Source of the DNA: Nocardia panacis
GTDB taxonomy: Bacteria; Actinomycetota; Actinomycetes; Mycobacteriales; Mycobacteriaceae
Length of the DNA stretch: 64,000 nucleotides
Direction: 5' to 3'
Assembly (NCBI RefSeq): GCF_003598715.1
Contig: NZ_QZFU01000036.1
Location: 466,054 to 530,053 of the forward strand
Position numbers and translations under genes: made by a program. Shown one piece after another: positions 32,193 through 44,100 of the stretch (its first letter is position 1; the number at the start of each line of letters is the position of its first letter). The notes below the pieces were generated by a model. The model had not been told where the DNA came from and ran no database searches. It was given only the letters and a program-made list of their open reading frames with translations.

Positions 32193-35100
32193 GCTGGGAA
32201 TCCTTCCTGAAGGTGGCGGCGCAGTACCGGACCGAGCGCCGCGAGCGCGGCGGGAGTCGTCATTTCCGAATGGGCACAGTCGATTTCGTGTTCGGTGATG
32301 GCCCCGGTGACATACGGTCGCCACGCCGAGGCCCGCCGCTCGGGATGGGCGCGGTTGACCGGGTCGGCCGCAGCGGCGAAGAACAGCAGGTCACCCTTGA
32401 ACAGCGCGGGCGCGAATCCGTTCGCCTGCGCGGTGCCCGCGGCGTAGCCGTGGTAGAGGCGTTCGAGATGGTCGACGGTGAGCGCCGCGAACGGACCGGG
32501 TTGCGAGCGCAGCAGATCGGCGGCTTCGCGCAGGCCCATGGCCGGATCGAGGCGGCCGTCGAGGGTTTCGCTGCCGAATTCGTCGAGGATCTCCGCGACG
32601 CTCGGCATGGCCGCAGCCAACAACTCGTCGGAGAGCAGGTGGCTGTCCAACATGGCGAGCAGGGCCACCTCGTCGCCCTCGACCTGTAGGCGCACCGCGA
32701 TCTCGTGGGCGATGAGTCCGCCCAGCGACCAGCCGAGCAGATGGTAGGGACCTTCCGGTTGGATCGACTTGATATGCGCCGCATAGTGTTCGGCGGCATC
32801 GGCGATGGAGGCGAACGCCCGCTCCCCCGCCACGTGCGGCGCCTGCAGACCGTAGACCGGACGGTCCGGACCGATGTGGGCGAGCAGACCGGAGTAGCAC
32901 CAGGACAGTCCGATCGCCGGATGCACACAGAACAGCGGTGCGAGGGTGGAACCGCCCGTCCGGATCGGCAGCACCGGGGCCAGTGCGGCGGCGGCCACCG
33001 CCTCGGTGCCGTGTCCGTCGAGTTTGGCCGCGATGGCGGCCGGGGTGGCCTGGCCGAACATCAGCGCCACCGGCAGTTCGATCCCGTTGTCGCGCACGTG
33101 CGCGACGACCTTGGTGGCCAGCAGCGAGTTGCCGCCGAGTTCGAAGAAGCCGTCATCCGCGCCGACCCGTGCCACACCGAGCACTTCGGCGAAGGCCGCG
33201 CACAGCGCCGCCTCGGTGGCACCTACCGGGGCGCGGTAGCCCTCGGTCGCGGCGAAGACCGGTTCCGGAAGGGCCTTTCGGTCGAGTTTGCCCACCGGGT
33301 TCAGCGGGATCCGGTCGATCAGCATGATCGACTGCGGCACCATGTAATTCGGCACCCGCTCGGCGAGATGTTCCGACAGCGCCGCTGTGGTGAGCGCGTT
33401 GCGCGGCTTCACGTAGGAGACCAGCGCGGTCGCGCCCGCCGGGGTGGTGTGACCGATGGTGAGCGAGAACTCCACCTCGTGGTGCGCGGCCAGCGCGGCG
33501 TCGATCTCCCCCAGTTCGATGCGGAAGCCGCGGATCTTCACCTGGTGGTCGGTGCGCCCGACGTATTCCAGGTCTCGGGCATCCGAACGCACCAGGTCGC
33601 CGGTGCGGTACATGCGCGAACCGGGCGCACCGAACGGGTCGGCGACGAAACGCTGCGCCGTGAGACCGGGCCGGTTCAGATAGCCGCGCGCGAGGACCGC
33701 GCCCGCCAAATGCAGTTCTCCGGTGACGCCGACCGGTGCGGGATGCAGCCTGCCGTCCAGGACACTCGCGCCGACACCGCGGATCGGGCCGCCGATGGTG
33801 ATCGGGCCGCCCGGTGTGAGCGGCGTCGACATCAAGGTGACGATGGTGGTCTCGGTGGGGCCGTACACGTTGTGGAGCTTGCGGCCCGGCGCCCACCGGG
33901 TGACCAGATCCGGCGGCAGCGCCTCGCCGCCGACGAGCACCTGCCGCAATTCGGTGACATCGGTCGGATCGACCGTGGCCAGTGCCGCGGTGGTGATGAA
34001 CGCGTGGGTGATCGCGCTGTCGATGAGGAACCGCGAGAGTTCCGCGCCGCCGACCACACCGGGCGGGGTGAGCACCAGGGTGGCCGCGCCGCCGAGCGCG
34101 AACAGCAGGTCGAGCATGGCCGCGTCGAAGCTCGGGGTGGCGAAATGCTGGACGCGGCAGCCGGGTTCGACCTCGAATCGGGCCGCGGTCTCGGCCGCGA
34201 AATTCGACAGGCCCGCGTGGGTCACCACCACGCCCTTGGGGGTTCCGGTGGAACCGGAGGTGTAGATGACGTAGGCCGGATGGTCCACGCGCAGTGCTGC
34301 GTTGCGGTCCGCCTCCGCGATGGGCGCGTCGTCGGCGGCCAGCACCGCGGCGCGGAAGACCGGATCGTCCAGGACGATCCACTCGGCGCCCGTGTCCGGC
34401 AGCGCGTTTCGGTGCTCGGCCAGCGTAATGCCCAGCGCCGCTTGGGAATCGGTGAGCATGTGCGCGATGCGCTGCGGTGGGTAGTTCGGATCGACCGGGA
34501 CGAAGGCCGCGCCCGCCTTGGCCACCGCGAGCACGGCGGCAACCGATTCCGCCGAACGCGGAATACCCAGCGCGACAAGAGTTTCCGGTCCGACGCCGCG
34601 ATCGATGAGCACCCGCGCCATCCGGTTGGTCCAGCGGTCGAGGGCGTCGTAGGTGATATCGGTGCCCGCGGCGGACAGGGCCACGGCCCGCCTGTTCATC
34701 CCCGCCGCGGCGGCGAAGACCTCGGGCAGGGTGCGGGGTGCGTCGGCCGGGGCGCCATGAATCCGGGCCTCCGCGTCGTCGAGCAGTTCCAGATCGCCCA
34801 CCGGGGTGGTCGGATCGGCGGCGATGGCGCTCAACAGGCGAACCAATCGACGACCGAAGCGGTCCGCCGTCGCCGCGTCGAACAGGTCCGCCGCGTAGTC
34901 GACCGACAGCGCGATACCGTCGCGCGCCGATTCCACCAGCGTGAACTGGAGGTCGAATTTGGCGATGCCGCTGTCGAATTCCACCGCCTCGATGCGCAGA
35001 CCGGGCAGGGCGGGCAGGCGGGCGGGTTCGTCACGGACCGAGAGCATCACCTGGAACAGCGGGTGATGGGCCGTCGAGCGCACCGGATTGAGCACCTCCA

Positions 35101-38100
35101 CCAGCCGCTCGAAGGGCAGATCGGCATTGGCGAAGGCATCGAGATCGGCATCGCGCACCGCGTGCAGCAGGTCGGTGAAGCGCGCGGCCGGATCGATGCG
35201 GGTGCGCAGCACCAGGGTATTGACGAACATGCCGACCATCCCGTCCAGCGCCGGATGATCGCGCCCGGCGATGGGGGTGCCGACGGCGATATCGTCGGCG
35301 GCGCTCAGGCGATGCAGCAGGACCGCGAGGGCCGCGTGCAGCACCATGAACATGCTCACCCGCTGCTCGGCGGCCACCGCGCGCAGGCGCAGATGGGTGG
35401 CCGCGTCGAGCGCGCCGCGCGTGGTCCCACCGCGATAGGACGGGGTGGCGGGGCGCGGCCGGTCCGTGGGCAGGGCGAGCAGATCCGGGCCGCCGGTCAG
35501 CGCGGTGCGCCAGTAGTCGAGCTGGGTGCGCAGCGCCGAATCCGGATCGTCCTCCGTGCCGAGCGTATCCCGCTGCCACAGCGTGTAATCGGCGTACTGG
35601 ATCTCGGGTTCGGTCCAGCCGGGAACGCTGCCGCCCGCCAGGGCCGCGTAGGCGGCGGCCACATCGGCGGCGAGCGGACCCAGCGACCAGCCGTCCATCG
35701 CGATGTGGTGCACCACCAGCACGAGCATCCGCTCCTGCGGGCCGAGTTCCAGCAGTGCGGCACGCACCGGGACCGAGGTGGCCAGGTCGAAACCCGTCGC
35801 CGCGAAATACCGGACGGTATCGGCGATCTCGGCCTCGGTCACGGTCAGCGTGGTGAGCGGGACGGCGGCGGCCAATGGTGCGATCACGCGCTGGCACGGT
35901 TCGCCGTCGAGTTCCGGGAAGACGGTGCGCAGCGTCTCGTGTCGGTCCTGCACCGCGTGCAGGGCCGCGCGCAGCGCGACCACATCCAGTGGACCCGTCA
36001 TCCGCAGCACGACCGGGATGTTGTAGGCGGCGGCGTGTTCGCCGACGGTCGCCGCGTGGAAGCGGTGCAGGAACCACAGCCGATACTGCGCCGCCGACAA
36101 CGGAATTCGCTCGGGACGCACCCTGCGCCCTGGTGCGGGGCGTGCCGCCGCGCCGTCGCCCGCGTCCAGCAGCGCGGCCAGTTCGGCCACCGTGGGATTG
36201 GCGAAGACGGCCCGCACTTCGAGTCGCACCCCGCGCGCCGCCGCCAGCCGGGCCACCAATTGCGTGGCCAGCAGCGAGTTTCCGCCGACATCGAAGAAAC
36301 TGTCGGAGGCCGCGAGGGCATCGACCGCGACCAGTTCACCCATGATCTGCGAAACCAGGTGCTCGGACGCGGTTTCCGGCGCGCGGCCCGCCGGGTCCGC
36401 GAGCAGTTCCGGTTCGGGCAGGGCGGCCGAATCCAGCTTGCCGACCGGAGTGAGCGGAATCCGTTCCAGCACAGTGATGCTCGCAGGCACCATATGCGCG
36501 GGCAGGTGGGCCGCGACATGGGCGCGCAGCGCCGCCCGGTCCGGATCGGACCCCGCCGTTTGGACGAACGCGACGATCCGGTCCACCCCCGCGATCCGCC
36601 GCACCTCGGTGTGCGCGAAACGGATATCCGGATGCCCGGCCAGCGCGGCGGTGATCTCGCCCAGTTCGATGCGGAAACCGCGCACCTTCACCTGGTGGTC
36701 GCTGCGGCCGAGGTAGCTCAGCGTGCCCGCCGCCGTCCAGCGCACCACATCCCCGGTGCGGTACATGCGCGCGCCCGCCGGACCGCACGGATCGGCGACG
36801 AAACGCGCCGCGGTGAGATCGCCGCGGTGGAAATAGCCGCGGGCCAGGCCGATCCCGCCGAGGTACAGCTCACCCGGCACACCGACCGGCACCGGGCGCA
36901 ACCGCTCGTCGAGCACCAGCGCCCGCGCGCCGCGCACCGGCGCGCCGATGGTGATCGGCTCGCCCGCCCGCAACTCGGCGATGCAGACCACCACCGTGGA
37001 CTCGGTGGGGCCGTAGCCGTTGAGCAGGCACCGGCCCGGCGCCCAGCGGGCCACCAACTCCGGCCCGCACGCCTCGCCGCCGACCATGAGGACGCGCAGA
37101 TCGGGCAGCGGCCAGCGATCGTGATCGATGGTCGCCAGCGCGGCCGGGGTGAGGAAGGTGTGCGTCACGCGCTCGCGGGCGAGCAGTTCGGCCAGCTCGT
37201 CGCCGCCGTAGATATCGGGCGGGCAGATGACCATGGCCGCACCGGAACCCAAGGGGAGCAGCAGATCCAGGATGGCCGCGTCGAAACTGGGCGTGGAGAA
37301 GTGCAGGGTGCGGGCCTGTCCATCCATGCGCATGCGCTCGCGCAGTTCGTCGACGAGATTGGACAGGCCCGCGTGGGTCACCGTGACGCCCTTGGGCTTT
37401 CCGGTGGAACCCGAGGTGTAGATGAGGTAGGCCGGATCGTCGATACGCAGCGGGCGGACCCGCTCGGCCTGCTCGATCCTCGTCTCCGGGGCGGCGGCGA
37501 GTTCGGCGAAGCAACTCGGCTCGTCCAGCAGCAGCCATTGCGTGGCTGTATCCACTCGCGGCAGGGTGGCGGCGACGGAAATCCCCGCACGGCAACCGGA
37601 ATCGGTGAGCATGTGCTCGATCCGGTCGGCCGGATAGTTCGGGTCCACGGGGACGAAGGCCGCGCCCGCCTTGGTCACCGCGAGCGCGGCGAGTACCGAT
37701 TCGATCGAGCGGGTCAGGCCGAGGGCGACCCGGTCCCCGGCGCCGATACCGCGCGCGATCAGCAGGCGCGCCAGGCGATTCGAGCGGCGATCCAGTTCGG
37801 CGTAGGTGAGGCTGGTGGTGCCGGGCCGCTCGGCGGAGCCGACCTGGCGCAGCGCGGTGCGCTCGCCGTACATATGCGCGGTGGCCGTGAAGCAGGCGGC
37901 CAGGGTGCACGGGGGCGCGCTGTCGGCGCCGCGCGCGGGGGCCAGCAGCCTGCGTTCGGATTCGGTGCGCGCATCGATATCGCGAACGCGCACACCGGGA
38001 TCTGCCGCGACCGCCGCGAGCACCCGCACCAGGCGCGCGCCGAGCAGCTCGACCGTGGCATGGTCGAAAAGTTCTGCGGCGTAGCCGAATTCGAACTTCA

Positions 38101-41100
38101 GGCCGGCGTCGAACGAACCGGTGACGCGCAGTTCGAGATCGAATTTGACCCTGGCGATATCGAGTTCCTCGGCGCTGATCGACAATCCGGGCAGTGTCAG
38201 GACCGGGGCCGTGCCGTCCTGGACACCGAGCGCCACCTGGAACACCGGACTGCCCTGGGGTCGGTCCAGCGCCTCCACCACGCGCTCGAACGGAATATCG
38301 GTGTGCGCCATGGCGGTCAGCTCATTGTCGCGGTCGGCGCGCAGCAGGTCGGCGAAGGTGCCGTCCGGATGAACATGCGAGCGCAGCACCACCGTATTGA
38401 CGAACATCCCGACCAGATCGTCGAGCTTGGTATCCGCGCGACCCGCGACGGGTGTGCCGATCGGGATGTCGCGGCCACCCGTGACACAGCGCAGCAGCAC
38501 GGCCAGCGCCGAGCGCAGCACCATGAACAGGCTCATACCGTGCGCCGAGGCCACGGTGGCCAATCCGCGCTGGACCGCCTCGGGCACGGTGAAAGACACC
38601 GCGCCCGAAGTCATTTCGGGCTCGGCCGGGCGCGGGCGATCGTAGGGCAGCGGCAACTCGCCCGGCAGTTCGTCCAGCGCGGCGCGCCAGTGGGTGAGCT
38701 GCGCGTTCGCGCGGCTGTCCGGATCGGTTTCCGCACCGAGCAATTCGTGCTGCCAGAGCCCGAAATCCACGTACTGCACCGGAAGCGGACTCCAGGTGGG
38801 CGCACTACCCGCCCGCCGGGCGGCGTAGGCGAGGGCCAGGTCGCGGGTGAGCGGAGCCAGCGACCAACCGTCCGCGGCGATGTGATGCAGCGCGATACCG
38901 AGCACGTGCCGCTCCGATCCGGTGCGCAGCAGCAGCATTCGCAGCGGCACCGCGGCCGCCAAGTCGAATCCGGTTCGGGCCATGGCCGTCAACGCGGCCG
39001 ACGCGCCCGCCTCGTCCAACTCGATCGGCGGCGGCGCGGTGAAAGCCGCTTGCAGCGGCAGCACCACCTGGTGCGCGCCCGCCTCGTCCTCGGGGAAGAC
39101 CGTGCGCAGCACCTCGTGCCGCCCCATCAGATCGGCCAGTGCGGCGCCCAGCGCGGGCACATCCAACGCACCATCGATGCGCAGCGCGAAAGCGATGTTG
39201 TACGCACCGGATTCGGGGGAAAGTCGATTCAGGAACCACAGCCGACGCTGTGGCGGCGACAATGGAAGACGTCCCGGACGCGGGGTGTGCTCAGCCAGCG
39301 TGGGTCGCCGCGTCCGGGGCGCGCGATCGATCCGCTCCGCCACCCCGGCCACGGTCGGCGCCTCGAACAGGGTCCGCACCGGCAGTTCGACCCCGAACTC
39401 GGCGTGCAGCGCCGCCGTCAATCTGGTGGCCAGCAGCGAATTTCCGCCGATATCGAAGAAGCTGTCCTCGGCGCCCGGCACCGGATGTCCGAGGACGGCC
39501 GCGAAGATCGCCGCGACCTCGCGCTCCCGCGTCGACTCCGGTGCGCGCGAGGGTCCCGTCGCCACGAAAACCGGTTCCGGCAGGGACTTTCGGTCCAGTT
39601 TGCCCGCAGGCGACACCGGCAGCGCCTCGAGCACCGTGAACGCGGCGGGCACCATATATCCGGGCAGTCGCTGCCGTGCCGTCTCCGCCAGAGCGGCGGT
39701 GTCGAGCGGGCCGTCGGCGGTGAGGTAGGCGGCCAGGCGCTGCTGACCGTGCGCGTCGGTGTGCACGAGGGTGAGCGCGAAGCCGACACCGGGATGGGTG
39801 CGCAGCACGTGGTCGATCTCGCGCAGTTCGACGCGGAAACCGCGAATCTTGATCTGATCGTCGGCGCGGCCGAGGAAGCGCAGCCGACCGGCGGCGTCGG
39901 CGACCACCAGATCGCCGGTGCGGTACATGCGTTCGCCGCGACGACCGTGCGGATTGGCCGCGAAGCGTTGCGCCGTCAGACCGAATCGGCCGTGATAGCC
40001 GCGACCGAGGCCGGGACCCGACAGGTACAGCTCACCCGGCGTCCCCGGCGGCACCGGATGCAGGCGCGCATCCAGGACGAACAGGCGCATACCCCGGATG
40101 GGCAGACCGAGCGGCACCGGGCGGCCCGGTATCAGCGGTCCGGTGGCCGTCGCGGCGACCGTGGCCTCGGACGGGCCGTACATATTGTGCATGCGGTGCC
40201 GCGCGGTCCAGGTTTGGACCAGATCCTCGCCACAGGCCTCGCCGCCGACGATGACCGCGTCGAGATCGTCGAGCCCGTCGTCCGGGACGGTGGCCAACGC
40301 GGCCGGGGTGATGAAGGCGTGGCTGATCCGCTCGGTGCGCAGCAGCGCCGCCAATTCCGCGCCGCCGTACATGGTCGCGGGCGCGACCACGATGGTGGCC
40401 CCCGAGGCGAAACCGAGCAGCAACTCCAGCACCGACGCGTCGAAGCTGGGCGAGGAGAAGTGCAGGGTGCGTGCCGAATCCGTGACACCGAACAGGTGCG
40501 TCTGCTCGTGTGCCAGCGAGGCGAGGCCCGCGTTGGTGAGGATCACCGCCTTGGGCGTGCCGGTGGAACCGGAGGTGTAGATGAGGTAGGCCGGATGCGC
40601 GGCGCACAGCGTGCGGCGCCGGTCCGCGTCGGTGATCGGGTTCGCACCGTGGCGCGCCACCTCGGCGGAGCCGAGCGCCAGCCAGTCGACGCGGCCGCGG
40701 CGATGTTTGCCGCCGCCCGCGAGCCGGGATGGCAGCGTCGTCGAGAACTCGGCGTCGGTGAGCCCCAGCGTGACGCCGGAGTCCTCGATCATGTGCGCGA
40801 TGCGCTCGGTCGGGTAGGCGGGATCGATCGGCACATATGCCGCACCGGTTTTCGCCACCGCCCACACCGCGAGGATGGATTCCAGCCCGCGCGGCAGGGC
40901 GATGGCGACCACCGTCTCCGGACCCGCGCCGTGTTCGATCAGGGTGCGCGCCAGGCGATTCGACGCCAGATCCAGCTCGCGGTAGGTGGTGTCGACCCCC
41001 AGGTGGCGCACGGCGATCCGGTCGGGCACCCGCTCGGCGGTATCGGTCAGCAGTCGGGCCAGCGTGAGCGAGGGCTCGGCGGGCGAACCGGCGATGGGCA

Positions 41101-44100
41101 CCAGGTTCGCGCGCTCGCGGCGGTCCAGGATGTCGATATCGCCGAGCGGGCGGTGCGGGGCGGCGACGGCCGCGCCCAGCACCGCGACGAAGCGGCGGGC
41201 GAAGGACCGCACCGTCTGTTCGTCGAAAATATCGGTGGCATAGCCGAATTCGGCCTGCAACGGACCGTCGGCCGGACCGTCGCGCACCTCGAGGCGCAGG
41301 TCGAATTTGGCGATCTCGGTCTCGATGGGCAGCACCTCGGCCCGCAGGCCGGGCAGTTCCACCCGCAAGCGCGGAGCGTGGTCGTAGGACAGCATGACCT
41401 GGAACAGCGGATGTCGCGCGGCCGAACGCTCCGGATTGACCGCCTCCACCAGCCGCTCGAACGGCACATCCGGATTGGCGAAGGCATTGAGGTCGGTTTC
41501 GCGCGCCACATCCAGCATGCGGTCGAATCCGGCGGCCGGATCCACCTCGGTGCGCAGCACCAGGGTGTTGACGAACATGCCGACCAACTCGTCCAGGGCC
41601 GGATCGGAGCGGCCCGCGATCGGGGTGCCGACGACGATATCGGCGCCGCCGCACAGCCGGGCCAGCAGGGCGGCCAGCGCGGCGTGCAGCACCATGAACA
41701 TGCTCACACCCCGACCGGCGGCCAATTCCACGGCGGCACGGTGGATTTCGGCCGGGATGACGAAATCGACCCGGCCGCCGCCGGTGCCGCGCCGCGCGGG
41801 GCGGGGGCGGTCCAGCGGCAGATCCAGTTGCTCGGGCAGGCCCGCGAGCGCTCCGCGCCAAAAGTCCAGCTGCCTGCTCAGGGAGCTGGCCGGATCGGAC
41901 TCCTCGCCGAGCAGTTCGCGTTGCCAGAGCGCGAAATCCGCGTACTGGACCGGCAGCGGCGTCCACTGCGGCGCGGTCCCGGACACGCGGGCGGCCACCG
42001 CCGTCATCAGATCGCGCGCCAGGGGGGCGATGGACCAGCCGTCGCCGCAGATGTGGTGCAGCACCAGCAGAAAGACATGCCGCTGCGGCCCGGTGCGGTA
42101 GAGCGCCGCCCGCACGGGGGCCTGATCGCGCAGATCGAAGCCGTAGCAGGCGAATTCGGCGATGAGGCCTGCCACCTCGGATTCGGCGACCTCGACCGGA
42201 TCGGTGGTGAGCGGGATATCGACGGCCGGGTGGATCAACTGGTAGGGGCCGGTCGGGCTGTCCGGGAAGGTGGTGCGCAGACTCTCGTGCCGGTCCAGCA
42301 CGTCGACCAGACCCGCGCGCAGCGCGGCCACCTCGAGCGGACCGTCCAAGCGCACGGCCAGCGGCATGTTGTAGGCGGCGGCATGCTCGGCGAAGCGGTT
42401 CAGGATCCATAGCCGCTGCTGGGCGGGTGAGAGCGGAATGCGCTCCGGTCGCGCCGCCGCCACCAGCCGGGGCGAGGTCGTGACCGGGTTGTGCGTGGCG
42501 AAGCGCTCGGTGAGCGCCGCGATGGTGCCGGTCTCGAACAGATCGCGAATCGTCAGTGCCGCGCCGAGGGCGGCATTGATTCGGGCGACCGCGCGGGCCG
42601 CGCTCAGCGAATTGCCGCCGAGGTCGAAAAAGCTGTCCGCCACGCCGATCTCGTCCTCGGGCTGGTCCAGGACGGTCGCGAAGATCCCCGCGAGCACCAA
42701 CTCCACCGCGGTCACGGGCGCCGCACCCGACCGGCCCGCGTGCGCGGGTGCGGCGGGCGCGGGCAGGGCGCGGCGATCGATCTTGCCGTTCGGGCTGAGC
42801 GGGAGCTCGTCGAGCTCCTGGAGCACCGCGGGCACCATGTAGGCGGGCAGGGTGCGGCGCAGACCCGCGAGCAGGGCCGCGGTGTCCAGGTCCGCACCGG
42901 GCGCGGCCACCAGGTACGCCACCAGGTCCGTGCCGTTGTGGGCGACGCAGACCGCGCGGGCCACCCGCTCGTCGGCCAGCAGCGCCGACTCGATCTCGCC
43001 GAGTTCGATGCGCAGGCCGCGGATCTTCACCTGGAAGTCGGTGCGGCCCAGGTACTCCAGGGCACCGCCGACCAACTGCCAGCGGGCCAGATCGCCGGTG
43101 CGGTACATCCGGGCGCCGGGCACGAACGGATCGGCGACGAAACGCTCCGCGGTGAGCCGGGATTCGCCGAGGTAGCCGCGGGCCAACTGGATGCCGGACA
43201 GGTACAGCTCCCCCGCCACACCCGGCGGCACGGGCCGCAGCCCGGCGTCGAGCACATAGGTCCGGGTGTTCCAGACCGGCGCGCCGATCGGCACCGACTG
43301 CGGCTCGCCCGCGCACGGCCAATACGTGACATCCACCGCGGCCTCGGTGGGGCCGTAGAGATTGTGCAATTCCGGCTCGGGCAGCGCGGCCCGGAAATCC
43401 CGCACCGTGGCCGCGGGCAGCGCCTCACCGCTGCAGAACACCCGGCGCAGACCCGAGCAGCCGCGCACATCGGTGTCGGTGACGAACACCGACAGCATGG
43501 ACGGCACGAAATGCACCGTGGTGATCCGCTTCTCGGCGATGACGCGGGCCAGATAGTCGGGATCGCGGTGGCCGTCGGGCGCGGCGATCACCAGCCGCGC
43601 ACCCACCTGCAGCGGCCAGAAGAACTCCCAGACCGAGACATCGAAACCGGCGGGCGTCTTCTGCAGCACGGCGTCGGCGCCGTCGAGCGGGTATTCGTGC
43701 TGCATCCAGCGCAGCCGGTTCACGATGGCCGCGTGGGTGACGGCCACGCCCTTGGGGCGGCCGGTTGAGCCGGAGGTGAAGATGATGTACGCCGGGTGGT
43801 CGGCGCGCAGCGGTGCGATGCGCTCGGCGTCGGTGAGGGGGCCGTCGTCGAGATCGTCGGTATCCAGGGTGTCGAGCGCGAGGCGGCATATGTGCTCGGG
43901 TAGGGGAAGGCCGTCGGCGGCGGCGGTGAGCACACCGATCGGGGCGGCCCGCCGCAGGATCTGCTCGACGCGCTCGGCCGGGTGGTCCGGATCGAGCGGG
44001 AGGTAGGCCGCGCCCGCCTTGATGATCGCGTACATACCGACCACCAGTTCCACGCTGCGGCGCAGATAAAGGGCGACAACGGTTTCCGGACCGGCGCCGC

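Noticed and set aside
32705..42412. A 3,235-codon open frame antisense to the NRPS
   Set aside because: It mirrors NRPS codons; high GC removes stops on the opposite strand. No start signal or recognisable domain, and the sense strand is an unambiguous NRPS.
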